From Ficedula albicollis (lineage: Eukaryota > Chordata > Aves > Passeriformes > Muscicapidae), in assembly GCF_000247815.1 (NCBI RefSeq), contig NC_021674.1:81204935-81268934 (forward strand): a stretch of 64,000 bases of DNA, read 5' to 3'. Of this stretch, positions 12,501-23,600 are shown piece by piece; within the stretch, counting starts at the first letter, position 1, and each line of letters opens with the position of its first letter. Below the pieces are notes generated by a model. That model was not told the origin of the DNA. It worked only from the letters and a program-made list of their open reading frames with translations, and did not search any database. The position numbers and the translations under genes are program-made.

Positions 12501-13283
12501 GTTGTGTTGTGTAATTTAATAGGATTATGTCAGGGATATGTGTTAAAGTTATTCGGACCTTTATCTGCAACACCATGAGATCTTTGTGACTACAGGACGA
12601 TTTCTGATGATTCATAGAACTTCTGGTTTTTAAAAGTAGAGTAGTAGGCTACAACATGTCATTGAGATTTAATTTGTTTTGCGGAGTGTTATTTTAATTC
12701 CCACATTTAAGTGGCAATTCAAAAAGTTAATTTTGATTTATAGAGGGTCTTATGTTATGTGCTCAGCTTTGTCTTAAATATTCAAATTTAATAGCTGCTT
12801 TGGAGAGGATAAGTTCTCCTGAGGCTCATTAGTCAATAATCAATTCTACCCTTCTGTCATTAATGCAAATATTTAAAGGAATTCATTGCTATCTGAATGA
12901 TTTTTGTAATATTCAGAAAAAATTGCTTGCACCTATGCCCACAGTGTGGGCATTCAGCTTTGATACTGGGCATCAGATAAAATGATGTGGCTGATTTTTG
13001 CAAAATGGCAGCACTGGCTGAGTATTAGTGTAGGAAGTCACAGTGCTGACTTTCTTCTAATTTGCAGGCAACCCAACTGACACAGCACATTTCTGAAATA
13101 AGGCAAACCCAGGAGGTTGAGAAGTGGCGAAGGCTGGCACAGCAGAAGAATCAGGAGCTGGAGAAATTTCGGATAGAGTTGGATTCAATCCTAGATGTCT
13201 TACGGGAACTGCAGAAGCAAGGGGTTGTTATTCCTGCACCCGATTCCAGTGGATTCAGAGTGACAGACAGTTGGAACACATGA
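466..13283 (+). CDS. CEP162: CEP162 (KIAA1009/QN1), 3' portion: last ten coding exons
   Basis: The protein recruits and stabilises transition-zone assembly at the distal end of the mother centriole and binds axonemal microtubules, so it acts at the base of the primary cilium (established for the family). Ten exons (466-571, 1303-1429, 2268-2431, 3844-3948, 4964-5188, 6369-7039, 7854-7995, 8211-8309, 11116-11250, 13068-13283) have AG/GT borders and join in one frame, giving about 662 residues and a TGA stop. The product is almost entirely charged heptad-type coiled coil. The stretch starting [19 protein letters not shown] and the [12 protein letters not shown] segment are the parts I recognise as CEP162. 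The human protein is about 1400 residues, so roughly the C-terminal half is here; the start lies left of the window. The gene converges on MRAP2, as in the human 6q14 order. The coding frame shows no lesion. Identification is by recall of the family, not by a search. Confidence 0.93.
1303..1429 (+). CDS. CEP162: CEP162 coding exon
   Basis: The exon lies between AAATCTAG and GTAAAG and is 127 bases long. It reads [17 protein letters not shown] to KVQIASAS and ends one base into a serine codon, which the next exon completes. Dense K/E/L heptads mark a coiled coil. Confidence 0.87.
2268..2431 (+). CDS. CEP162: CEP162 coding exon
   Basis: The acceptor is TTCTTGTAG and the donor GTGGTA; length is 164 bases. 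It supplies the last two bases of the split serine codon, then [16 protein letters not shown] through [10 protein letters not shown]. The block [18 protein letters not shown] is typical of CEP162. Confidence 0.9.
3844..3948 (+). CDS. CEP162: CEP162 coding exon
   Basis: The acceptor is TTGGACAG and the donor GTATGC; length is 105 bases, 35 whole codons. It reads [15 protein letters not shown] to RIQDLERQ. Confidence 0.88.
4964..5188 (+). CDS. CEP162: CEP162 coding exon carrying the most diagnostic segment
   Basis: The acceptor is TTATTAATAG and the donor GTAAAA; length is 225 bases, 75 whole codons. It reads [20 protein letters not shown], then an alanine run encoded by GCT repeats, then [20 protein letters not shown] and [14 protein letters not shown]. 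This is the clearest match to CEP162 in the window. Confidence 0.93.
5280..5418. repeat. 71-bp tandem duplication in a CEP162 intron
   Basis: Two adjacent copies begin at 5280 and 5351. They share the blocks ATTCAAGGGAAAAAAAA, ACTCAAAAGAATTTA and TACCTTCGGCACCTAAGA and differ at only one or two bases. They lie about 90 bp after the donor at 5188. Confidence 0.9.
6369..7039 (+). CDS. CEP162: CEP162 large coding exon
   Basis: The acceptor is CCCTCCCAG and the donor GTAAAT; length is 671 bases. It begins [17 protein letters not shown] and continues with coiled-coil blocks, interrupted by an Asn/Arg/Ser-rich low-complexity linker ([13 protein letters not shown] ... RRNSNNNEP, about two-thirds of the way in). 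It then returns to heptads ([19 protein letters not shown]). It ends two bases into an Arg codon, completed by the next exon. Confidence 0.93.
7854..7995 (+). CDS. CEP162: CEP162 coding exon
   Basis: The acceptor is TGCTCTGTTCAG and the donor GTAAGA; length is 142 bases. After the split Arg codon it reads [17 protein letters not shown] to NRVSTQE. A CR1 fragment begins only about 30 bases past the donor. Confidence 0.9.
8023..8125 (-). mobile_element. CR1 LINE fragment in a CEP162 intron
   Basis: The text CTTGTAGGCCCCTTCAGGTA, then TTCTCTTCTCCAGGCTGAAC, is the well-known internal part of the avian CR1 3' region, read on the complementary strand. Only about 100 bp is recognisable. It sits in the short 215-bp intron between 7995 and 8211 and makes up about half of it. 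Confidence 0.8.
8211..8309 (+). CDS. CEP162: CEP162 coding exon
   Basis: The acceptor is CCTTTTGTAG and the donor GTATAT; length is 99 bases, 33 codons. It reads [19 protein letters not shown] to IREQLLQKE. Confidence 0.88.
8310..11115. other. Large CEP162 intron
   Basis: This 2.8-kb AT-rich intron has open frames of up to 138 codons (for example 9771-9355 on the minus strand). None shows recognisable domains or coding-type codon use. I see no RNA gene or clear mobile element. Confidence 0.55.
11116..11250 (+). CDS. CEP162: CEP162 coding exon
   Basis: The acceptor is CTGACTGTAG and the donor GTACAC; length is 135 bases, 45 codons. It reads [18 protein letters not shown] to ERHEIQK-like sequence ([10 protein letters not shown]). 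The SPEMKHF segment fits the CEP162 C-terminal region. Confidence 0.9.
11764..11955. repeat. 96-bp tandem duplication in a CEP162 intron
   Basis: Copies start at 11764 and 11860. Both carry TTTGTTCTTGTACATTTCT and AAACAAGTCACTGGATTAAA, with about three mismatches between them. The repeat makes a short in-frame peptide repeat, which is incidental. Confidence 0.9.
12000..13067. other. Rest of the last CEP162 intron
   Basis: This AT-rich intron sequence precedes the terminal exon. No exon, RNA gene or identifiable repeat was seen. Confidence 0.5.
13068..13283 (+). CDS. CEP162: CEP162 terminal coding exon with stop
   Basis: The acceptor is CTAATTTGCAG. The exon runs 72 codons including a TGA stop at 13281-13283. 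It reads [20 protein letters not shown], then the basic coiled coil [15 protein letters not shown] and [15 protein letters not shown], and a short non-coiled tail ending DSWNT. Confidence 0.92.
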   Translation, partial: ATQLTQHISEIRQTQEVEKWRRLAQQKNQELEKFRIELDSILDVLRELQKQGVVIPAPDSSGFRVTDSWNT

Positions 13284-13324
13284 TTAGGTACTAGTTAAGT
13301 AGAGCAGCAGAATTTTAATATTCA

Positions 13325-13430
13325 GAGTTATATATCGAAAATGTTGTTGAAAGTCATTATTGTAACGTGTATAAATGGAGTTATATATCAAAAATGCTGT
13401 TGAAAGTCATTATTGTAACGTGTATAAATT
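13325..13430 (+). repeat. 53-bp tandem duplication just after the CEP162 stop codon
   Basis: Copies begin at 13325 and 13378 (GAGTTATATATC, then GAAAGTCATTATTGTAACG) with two mismatches. The array lies about 40 bp after the stop, so it is inside the predicted 3' UTR. Confidence 0.9.
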
Positions 13431-13521
13431 GCATTGCATTCTGATCTTCACTCTCATATCCAGAGGCAGATTTGCATTGGGCAATATTCTAGTCATACTG
13501 TATGTCTTTTATTTTATTAGT

Positions 13522-13527
13522 AATAAA
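13522..13527 (+). terminator. Candidate CEP162 polyadenylation signal
   Basis: This is the first canonical AATAAA after the stop, about 240 bases downstream, followed by a T-rich stretch. Further AATAAA hexamers occur downstream (near 14578 and 15197), so longer 3' UTRs are possible. Which one is used cannot be told from sequence. Confidence 0.4.
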
Positions 13528-14212
13528 TTTACATTTTTTATAATAGGAATGTTGAGGTTATTCCATAAACTCAACTACCATTGAAAAATTTCGTTTTTCA
13601 CAGACTGTGGAACATGCCTGAATATTTTAAAGTTTGATTTCTGACTTGTCTTATAGTGATTGCTTTCCAAAAAATTGAAGTAGTAAGCTGTTTGGTTTGT
13701 ATGTTTAGTGTATAGCATTAATGTATTTCATTCCATAGGGCAGGAAATGTATCTTTTTCCAACATTTGCCTCTCTCCCTCCAATTCATATAATATTCCTT
13801 CTCTCATCTTTAAGACCCCTTTCCACTTTAGTGAATGATTGGAGGGCTGGAACAGAGCAGGCATTCCCTGGTGGTACTCAAATTCAAGATGTTCTTTCTT
13901 TCCTTTTCAGATAATTCCTACTGTGCTGGTAAGACTGATGGCAGAGTGAGTCTAGATGAATTCTTATAGGGCAGAAAAAAAAAATCTATAAAATACAGTG
14001 TGAGAGTAGTTATTGACATCCCTTTTAAAAGGGAAGGCTGTACTGTACTGATAAATTTTTTACAATGGGCTGTTCAGGATCTACTCCTGTTGTTGGTCTT
14101 AACAGACCAGTCAGATGTGAAGACTGTGCTAAAGCTCAGACTTTAGGGGTGTGTAGGTGGGGAAATTTAGAGTTAAAATATTGAGCAAGTTAGGAAAGGG
14201 GCTGGGGAAAAA

Positions 14213-14230
14213 AAATAACAACAACAACAA

Positions 14231-14287
<57 letters not shown>
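14213..14287. repeat. (AAC)n followed by a 56-base A homopolymer
   Basis: Several AAC units run straight into an uninterrupted A-run from 14232 to 14287. It is the longest homopolymer in the window. It could be a retroelement tail, but no recognisable body precedes it. Length at such a site is prone to sequencing error. Confidence 0.9.
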
Positions 14288-14290
<3 letters not shown>

Positions 14291-17200
14291 ACCCACATAA
14301 CTGAAAACCAGACCAAAATAGCAAACGTGGAGTTAACTTTCTGCTGAAGTGACAGGCATCATGGCAGGTAACACACTGAATGTTACAGGTACATTGGAGC
14401 AATTCCTGTGGCAGCACAAATAGTGTGTACCTTAGGGTGCTACTCTTCTGGTCTTTTCTTTCAAGAAAGAGATAGACCCAGGGGAGGGGAAGAAGAATCA
14501 TCACTCCAGAAAATGTAGCCCTAGGAACCTCTTAAGCCATAGGAGCTGCATTTGGTGGTTGGAAGGCATGCTTTCCCAATAAATCAGTACATTATTAGTT
14601 TGAAGTTTCAGGGGCTGCAAGTCCTTAAGAATTCCAAAGCATAAATTGAGGTTGTATCTTAATCAACTCTACTTATTTAGGGCAAAGGAAAGATGAAAGC
14701 TAGAATCTTGGGTTCCTGAGAACCTGCAGTATTGGTTGAAACTAGCATTTAAGTCAGATATGGAATAGTTCAGGTCTGTGCATGTGTGTTTATGTATCAC
14801 GTTCTTCAGGGACCAGCTAGTAAATGTGCATTTTCTCTCATACAAGCATGTGGCTGAGCATGCATAAAAAACAGAAGAGTATAAAAATTATATCATATAG
14901 ACATCAACAGTGCTTAAGGATTTTTTTCTTTTTGGCCCATACACAAACATGAAATGAGCCTGTATACACATATATAAATATATATACATGTAGTAATTAA
15001 TAAAGGATAGTCGATTGCCAATTAATATGGTAATCTTGGTTGTTCCATGTTCAGATATTTTCAGTATTTCTATTTTGTCCCCATCTAAAAAAGTATTAGT
15101 CTATATTAATAAAATGTGTAAATATAAAAATTCTCTGTATATAAAATGCCAGCTGTGTGTAAATATGATGCATTTTCTTGATTTGGGTCTGTTTTGCAAA
15201 TAAAAAGGATAAAAATTGAATAATTTCAACTAATTTATTTCCTGTACAATTTGCTGTATACATAACACTACATTAAAACGTGTGACCTGAAGTAAAAGAT
15301 GTTTATTTCAACTACTGCAGCCCTTGTGCTTCCAGAGAGGCCAGGTCCTGGATGGGGGTTCCTAGGACAGGAATCCTAGAGAAGCATTTCTGGTCACTGG
15401 AAACTCTCTCTCATGTATGTTCATGTATGCCCTAATGTTCATTCATGCAGTTGATTCAAACACTTTTTACAATTTGTACAGTCAGTTCTCAGCCAATGCT
15501 GGTATCTTACATAGTTGGAATTAAATTCTTTCTCTGTTTTACTGAGCAGGGACAGTATTATTTACCATTACTGTAAGCTATCAGGTGATTTATACCATTT
15601 TCTTACAAGTATTTATGCAGTTGTGCACTCACTGAAGCATGGTCTTCAGTTTCTAGGCATTTACCATGAAGTGGCCACTCTACACAGTAGCAGACTCTCT
15701 CTGGGCTTGAATGGCTGCGGTTCCGGTGTCCTTTTAGAGAACTAAGGTGCAAGTCTTAAGTTCTCTTCTAGAGTTGTTACTGACTCTGAGGATTCCAGTG
15801 TGATCTTTGAAGGAGTTATATAATTATATACTCCTCGTGTATTTTTCATCTTTTTGTGCCATCCTGTTTCATCATGCATTTCCAAGAGCCAGCGTAGTGG
15901 ATTGATTTAAAGAATCAAACGTAATGTCTTTAAATCATTGCCTAATGCTGAGCTGGACTTCATCTGTTTACAGCAAAGCAGCTGGAGCATAATAATTTGA
16001 AGTGTCATATTTGAAGCTTTTAAGAAATCCCATGAACAGCTGGCTAGGTGACTCAGTGACCTAGATTGCTTCAAGAGAGGAAAACACGATGTGTAGAAAA
16101 GGATCAGATTTCATCATGGTACTTGGGGCAGAGACAGCAGCAGTGTCTTCTGTTTCAATGTCTATGAAATACGTGTTAAAATTGTTCATGTAACAAATTA
16201 AATAGATTATTGTGAGTGAAGACTTTGTTTGATAGCACATAATACATTTTGAAGTCTGCCCCTCTATCTCATATTTAACCTATTCTGGAAAATATAAGGA
16301 AAAAAGACAAATATACCAGCACTAGCTGTGCACATCCACTTCTGCAGGGAATGGGGGGGGTCAGGCATCAAGTGCTGCACTGACTCTTGAACAGAAATCC
16401 AGCAGTATCTGTGAATTGAAAGTAGCCTTTAATACACCTAACTGCATGCCTCTCATCCAAAAATAAGCAAGCACAGGCCTCCAACTCTTACTCTCGTTGG
16501 AGAATGTGTGGTAGAAGGCTCTTCTCTGCTGTCCTTGCTACCTGTCAATATCCAAGGCTAAAAAGTGGCAAAAAATGTCAGTGTGTCAGTGTTGTAGTAT
16601 TCAAGGTCAAGGGTTCAGGTGCATAAATACTTAATTTCATGATAAATATACCTTATTTACTTCACCTTGCAGCCTCAGAGACTGTATAGCTCTGGATTGT
16701 AAAAGAGATGATCACAGTTTTACCATTCTCTTCTCTATGGGCAGGCAGTTACTGATTTTACCTTAGAGGTTTTGGGGTTTTGTTTTTGTTTGTTTTTTTT
16801 TTTAAGATACACAACTAAAACTTGTTTACACAGAAGAGCATTTTGGGAGTATTTACCTTTGAAAACTGGGATGAATACCTTGACCTTGTGAGTTCTTACA
16901 GAATACAAGATATGTTTAGCAAACAAACATGTAGCTGTTTAGAGGAGCTATGTCTCTCTGCAGTTAAATCTGGTGATGCATTTATGCTGAGTTTTGAAAA
17001 GAGGCTTGAGGCCAAGCATTAAGAAAACTCACAAAAAATCAATTTTCAAACACCATTAAATTCCAAGTACTTCTTTGAAGATTATTCTTATCAGAATACT
17101 TTCTCTTCTGTTTTTAGTGCACCAATGACTCGATTTTTTGAGAAAAGATGAATTTTTTAAAATAGGTTGTATGTTGCCCTTTCCCCTGAGGCAAAATGTG

Positions 17201-17825
17201 TCTGTTACTCTTAAAATGGAAAAAAAAAGGAAGGACAACCTTAAAATAGCTGCTTTTGAAGACTGCAGAATGTTTTTGGGTTTGCCTTTGGCTCTGCTTT
17301 AAGGCAGAGGCAGAGCAAAAATCTCCATCAGACTATTGCTCCACAGTGTCCCTGAAGTGGTGTGGGAGCTCGAGAGCAGGCACTGAAAGGTTATTTTTCT
17401 GGGAAAAGCAACATGAAGGACTTTATATATAGAAGAGAGATAAGATGAAAAAAAAGTAGAACCATCATCAGGAAAGAACAGAAGCAGGAACCAAACACAT
17501 AAATAGCTTTACAGGATTAATACATGCTGCAGAAGGATATTAACTATGCAATTTAAATGTGTTTTAAGTTGACATCATCTCTGGGTCATTGTATTAGGTA
17601 CCTTTCATCGAGGCATTTTTGCCAATATCCATACGCAAAATGCTTCCTTTTTCTCCTTTTCTCCCCAAAGTAGTAGTTATGTATCCAAAGAAAGCCACTG
17701 AGATTTAAGGAAGCAGATGAAAAGCACAGGATAGCCTACAGTGAATAGCAGCATCTTTTTTTTTAAAACCCCACCTGCATTATTTTGAAACTACTGAAAC
17801 TTTTAAGATTTTTTTCCCCCCAAAG

Positions 17826-18003
17826 GGTTTGTGGAGAACCATAACAGACCTGCCCTAGGAAGCAGTGGAGTCACCATCTCTAGAGATTTTAAAAAGCCAT
17901 GTGCCACAGCAGGAGATGATTTAGAGGGGGATTTGGCAGTGCTGAGTTAATGGTTGAACTTTATGATCTCAAAGGTCTATTTCCAACCTAAATGATCTAT
18001 GAA
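17826..18003 (+). mobile_element. CR1 LINE 3' end
   Basis: The stretch contains GTGGAGTCACCATCTCTAGA, GGTTGAACTTTATGATCTCA and AAAGGTCTATTTCCAACCTA followed by ATGATCTATGA. These are the typical CR1 3' end and terminal octamer-like motif in sense orientation. It is diverged and 5'-truncated. Confidence 0.85.
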
Positions 18004-18016
18004 ATGTAGTTTTTAA

Positions 18017-18140
18017 TGCCTTAAAGATACCCTTCATTTCTCAGCTGCAAAGGATATGGATTCCACATAGATTTGCCGTGCCTTAAAGGTACCCTTCATT
18101 TCTCAGTTGCAAAGGATATGGATTCCACATAGATTTGCCC
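18017..18140. repeat. 62-bp tandem duplication
   Basis: Copies start at 18017 and 18079 (TGCCTTAAAG, ACCCTTCATTTCTCAG, GCAAAGGATATGGATTCCAC). They differ at two or three bases. The array directly follows a CR1 3' end. Confidence 0.9.
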
Positions 18141-19838
18141 TTCCTTCAAGCAGCAGCACTGTTCTCAAGCACAGCAAAGGAAAGAATAAAATAAAAATAA
18201 GAGCTCAAACATTACTTCAGGCAGCTCACTCGTCCAGAAATCAGCTATAGAAGCCCTGTTCAGTACAAATCCCACAGCGTGTTAGCAAGAACAATATTAA
18301 GCTTCGAAGTTTAACCATCAGATAGCTAAATAGTTATTGAGGTGCCTCAGCAGGAGGTAGATATTCAGAGACATTTCCCAAATTTCCCAAACTTAGGAAA
18401 AGGAAAGTCGCCGCCTACAGCCTTCATACTTGTAGTTGTGTACTTCCTGTGAAAGAAGGCCTTTTCTGCTCCTGAAATATTTTACTGGAGATGTGCATTG
18501 CAGCCCATGGAGCTGTGCTCATTCACAGCAGGGTTCATCTCAGTCTTCTCTGGAAACTATTTTCAGCAATTACCTGCTAGTTTTAAATAGGCTGTGCTTT
18601 GTTTTGAGTGTAATCCTATTGCTTTAAACACTAGCAAGTCCTGCAAGAGCTACATTTGAAAACAGGAAATTAATCTGTAAAGGGGTATGTAATAAGGGCA
18701 CAGGATGTAAAAACAAAATATGTTTCCTGCACTCTTCCTACACAACTTGTATTCTTTAAATGCTCAAGCCATCCACTCTTTTTTTTCCTATTTGTAAGGT
18801 GAAGAAGGGATGAATTAATCAGCATTTAAGTGGCTGAAGAATGTATCAGCAGGTCTCTAACCTCAAACACAGATATGTTGGATACAAACCACGTTAATTT
18901 CAAGCAAATTCAATTAGGCACAGCATCTGGAATCCACTCTTCGTCTCGGTTAAGAACTTCCTGCACAGCATACTTAAAATCCAGCAAAGGGTTTGAACCT
19001 GGTACATCTGCATCTTATGCTTGCTCTAAAACCATTCAGTCATTAGCTACCATCTTTAGAAGAAAGCTGAAATACATTTTTAAGTACTCTCCAAGGTTCA
19101 GAACTTAATTCCATCTCTGAAAAATAAAGGTTTAAACTATACCTATTCAAATCCTTACCATATCTTTCACTGGGAGAAGAGCTGAGGTTGCAACACTATC
19201 CCAAATGAGTGCAAGAAGAAGATGGAGCAAGCACAGCTTAGCTGTACTTTTGGAGCTGGTCCTCTCAACTCAAAGCCTGCTAGCACTTTGCTGGCCAAAG
19301 AGTAAAGAAATGACCTTTTATAAAGGCAAAAAGCATAGGAAGGTTTAGCCTATTAGCAACACAACACCAGTTGAACAAACCACAACCATTTGCATGTACT
19401 AGCTTTATTGGCCAAAGAAAAATAGTTCTTTTCCTTATTTCCTGTGATTTAGCTACTGAATCCTGTAATTACTGAACTGGAAGTTCAGGTCAGCAATTAA
19501 TAGGGAAAAAAAAAAAAAAAAAAGAGACAAATCAGAGCGGAATACTAATTCCACGTCATCATGGGGCAGTTGCTGAGGTGTCATTCTGAAGTATAATTAC
19601 AGGCACCAATTTGCTTTTACTCAGCAGCAGGTGGTGATAGCATTGTCAACACTGTAACCAAACGATTTAATTTGCAAGGTATTCCCTCTGAAAGCTTTGT
19701 AAATTGGGTTGAACCTGCACCAAAAAGCAGTTAGGGATCGGAAATTGAAGTTAGTCCCATGCGGGTATTTACTGTGCTGCTCAGCTTCAGGCATCCTTAT
19801 TGGGAGTAGCAAAAACTACAGAACCTCCCCAGGGGCTG

Positions 19839-19844
19839 TTTATT
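19839..19844 (-). terminator. Candidate MRAP2 polyadenylation signal
   Basis: TTTATT on the plus strand is AATAAA on the MRAP2 strand, about 440 bases after the stop codon. Another lies at 19404-19409. The choice is inferred only from position. Confidence 0.3.
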
Positions 19845-20284
19845 CTTGTCTTCAGTCTTCTTTGAGATTTACACTTTTCTTGGCTAATAAATTTTCATAG
19901 ACCTCCCAATGCCAGGTTCCAGCCTTCACAGTCCTTGTGAATTATTATCCGTCAGAAGCTGGCCATAAGTAGTTGTTTAAAAATGAAGAACAGTACAGGA
20001 AACAAACAAAAAAAATCAAAGAGCAAAAATAATACTGGGCAGAAGTTTCAGACCTCAGAAGGCATCAGAATAAAGCATTCAATGTCTTTCTTCTTGTCTA
20101 AACTGAGTTCTGTCACTATAGCCAGTCTTACATACAATAAAAAGCGCAGGTCTGAAATACCTTCTGTCAAAAGAGCAGCAGGCCAAGAAAGGCTTCAAAC
20201 TGGACAATAGCAGGAATGTTTACGTTAAAATAAAACATTCTTTCAATCAAGGATCCAATGGGAAGATTGCATAACCAGTTTGCT

Positions 20285-20636
20285 TTATAAAATGATTGGT
20301 GGCTCTGAGATGAGGAGATCATCCTCACCTAATGAAGAGTTCTGCTCAGTGTTCACAAAGTTAGGAATGTTAAATTTTGTAAGACAATGTAGGTCTTCCT
20401 CAAACACTCCACTGCTTTTGGGAACCTCTTGGAAGTGGGTATTACTATCCAGACTTGGACCTTTCTGACTCTCTTTTTCTTTGTTCATATGGTCCACTTC
20501 ATTAATGCAGAAATGGAAAAGTGACTGGGATTCTTCAGCCATTTGGTGAGAAAAGACCCTCTCAGACTCCAAAGGTCTTCCAAAATCTGCCACAAAGCTG
20601 TTCATGCGAAATCTTTTTTCAGAAAGTTCTGCATTG
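20285..20636 (-). CDS. MRAP2: MRAP2 terminal coding exon
   Basis: The acceptor is TTTCCTCCATAG. After the split Asp codon it reads NAELSEKRFRMNSF to LLISEPPIIL and stops with TAA at 20287-20285. Human MRAP2 continues for about 14 residues after this point. In the same frame here the next codons read SKLVMQSSHWILD and then TGA at 20245-20243, which has the same length and several matching positions. Confidence 0.94.
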
Positions 20637-23600
20637 CTATGGAGGAAAAAGAAAAATACAGTAAACACAAAAAATAGAACTATTTCAGTTCTTATCAACA
20701 AATTTGGTTTCAGCAACCATTACGATCAGGGGAAAAGGAAACCTTATAGTTTATCTACCTCAGACTTTGAAAGCCAGCACTATTTATTATTTTTTGCTGA
20801 AGCAATTTTAAGTCTTCATTTGTCATGATAATCTTCCATGGGAGTAAGTTAATGCCAGCACTCTAAAATGGCACTTTGAGTAATCAATATACCAGAATAA
20901 TCACCTCAGTGAATGTATTTATAAGCACTCTTAATTTCAAGTAGTAATAATTGTTTTAAATGTCTCATAAGAACAGTTTGAGCAAAGTCCTTGATAGACG
21001 AAATGTTTTTGAGGCACAGGAAGTTCTGCTGCCACTAAGGGCATTGAGTTTGTCCAGACATCAAACCATCTTTTCTGCTGACTTAAATCAATTAAATTCA
21101 AATTTCCGAATAAGGAGAGTTGGAACTAAAGACTGCTTTAAACACTGGCAGTCATAAGAATCCAGGCAGCCTAGGAAGGATAATTTAATGTTTTTTGGCA
21201 GTTTTCTCTATAAATCTTATCTCAAACCAGCACCAATCTGCATGGACTCATGCAGGAGCCATTTGCAGCTGGGGGTGAGAAGAGCTCAAGCTAGATAACA
21301 GTTTTACTGACTCATTCTTTGTCAGGCTGATTTTATATCCTCTCATCACAAAATGCAAGTTAATTGCATTTGGAAGGCAGTACAGGTATTCAGAGAATGA
21401 GCACTGTAACGTTCTCAGAACATGAATTTTGTTAAGAACTAATAAATCATATTTTACATCTGAAGACGTAGCAAATGACTCTGGAGTCAGATAATTGGAC
21501 ACCTAAAGGTCCACCCAGCACTGAAGAGTTTTTCAGTGTAATTTCATTTCCTCCAGCCTGCAGTGGGAGATAAGTGCCTACAAGCTTTTGAAAGCCTCAG
21601 ATGACACCTTCAGAAGTCTACCCACTAAAATTTTCAAGTTCACAGGATACCTACTATTAGTCTTTCAGGCACAGTTAGAGATCCCTGCTTCTCAAGAGCT
21701 AATTTACTTCCATTACATGATGGGGGAATTCTGTCCTCACAAAGTCGCTTCCACTAGCCTAGAAATAACAGCAGTTCTCTAGTTTGTCAAAACTGTATTG
21801 ACTCACTCTGCATTTCAAAGTCAACCCCGTAGAAGAATAGCGTTTAAATTGCTGTAAGACTGCCCAGTAGCTAAGTAATAATCTGTATACACTGCAGGGG
21901 GCAAACAGCCTGAAATAATTCTGACCTGACAACTGATACTTGTGTATTTATAATCCAGTAAAAAGCACCACTCTGAGTTGAAGTTTCATATATAATTTGG
22001 CAAATCTGTCCCAAGGATTTCTAGGTAGTGCTGTGGCACAGGCAGTAGAGGTGGCAAATAAGCACAGAAAGAAGGACAAGCACTGTAAGCCCAGGAAGAA
22101 GCAACTGCAGAAGAAAGTTAAAAATGAAGAAAGTTTTAAATACAGGACTAGAATTGCTTCATAGGTGTGGAAAGTGCTTCATAATCCAGTGAACTATGAA
22201 GGAGCAGAGACTGACCACGCAGAGGGGCACACAAAACTGGCAATGGCAACCTAATCCTAATGGAAGAACAGAAAATGTGAATAAATTTTACAATGACCCA
22301 GAATGCTGAAGACATATGATGAAGAATAAACCTGTGTTCATGAGCAGGGAACGCATGATCTAATATACTGTGATATTTTTGGATTTTGAAATTCACAACA
22401 CCATCTTTGTATTTCTGAGAGGAATTCTATTAGATTTTTTTAAAACTAGACTAGAAACTTGCACAGTCTTGCTCATTACAATCTGCAAAAATTCCTCAGC
22501 AGGTGTCTTTTCAGAACACCCAAGAAAAGCGGCCTCAAAAATCCCAAGTTTGCTTAACGAAGATCAACTGACTTGTTAAAAAAAAAAAAAAAAAAAAACC
22601 AGAAAAATGGTTATCTAACATCTACTGCTTTAAGATTACATCAGCCAATATTTTGTAGAGATAGTTTACATGATCTCTCTCATTTGTTGCACAAATGTCC
22701 TCTTAAGAATATTTTCAAATGCAGAAACAAATATAGCATGCTTTCCTCTCCTGAGTGATGAATGAGAGCACTTTTTGGAAATTCAGATATTGCCAACAAT
22801 TTTTTTTTTTCATTTGCACAAGCTAATGTTCCACACATGCTTATGTATACAAGCAAACAAAAGAGAAATGCAACAGACATAATCCATAACTGATTAAATT
22901 TCTGCCAGTCCCCATCCCTATCCTGTCCATTCTGCTCTGAGAATGTACCTAATTCTGAACATCTTGTGTAGTTCTGAAACGTACATCCTGTCATGCCCCT
23001 TTATATTGAGCCAAGAAAAGCATACTACAAGGAAAAAAAAACCAACAGAGTATTCTACTTTGGATCCATCCATTTGAGCCCAGATAACACTTAAACTCTC
23101 ACATTAATGGCACTTTAAAGAACAGCCAAATAGCCTTACTGAAGTCTTGAGACTTCAGAAACTTCATCCATCAGTCAAGCTGGCTTTCTCCTAGGCCCTA
23201 GGAATCCTATTAACATCTGTTTCTAAAGGAGGGCTCAAGGCAGCCCATTAATGAAACAACGAGTCATGGTATCAAAATGGAAGATTCAGGCAAACTAAAA
23301 CCAGTCTGCTCTGGTTTTCCAGGTAGTTGTTTTCCAGTTTTTATATACAAGTATCAAAAATAAGAGAACACAACTGTATTCACTGCCCTTAGTGTATTCC
23401 CAGGGGATCCATGTTCAGTACCATGAGCATTTCGTTACCAAATGCTGGAAAAACAGTGCTCAAATTTGTTAAAGGTGCCAACTCAGCATACATAGCAAGT
23501 AGGCAAGCACTCAGGGACACAGCTCCCAAAGCTGCAAAGAGATCTGTAACAGATACAGAAAGGAATAATTGGTCTCACTCCAGCAACTGAAGAAAAATTA

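Larger units (their letters stand above)
13284..20242. other. CEP162-MRAP2 convergent interval (3' UTRs and intergenic)
   Basis: About 7 kb separates the two convergent stop codons. It should contain both 3' UTRs. It holds a long A-run, a CR1 3' end and a 62-bp duplication (listed separately). Otherwise it is AT-rich and without recognisable genes. Confidence 0.6.

Noticed and set aside
14190..14504. 104-codon minus-strand frame with a long Phe run
   Set aside because: The Phe run is the poly-A tract read on the other strand.
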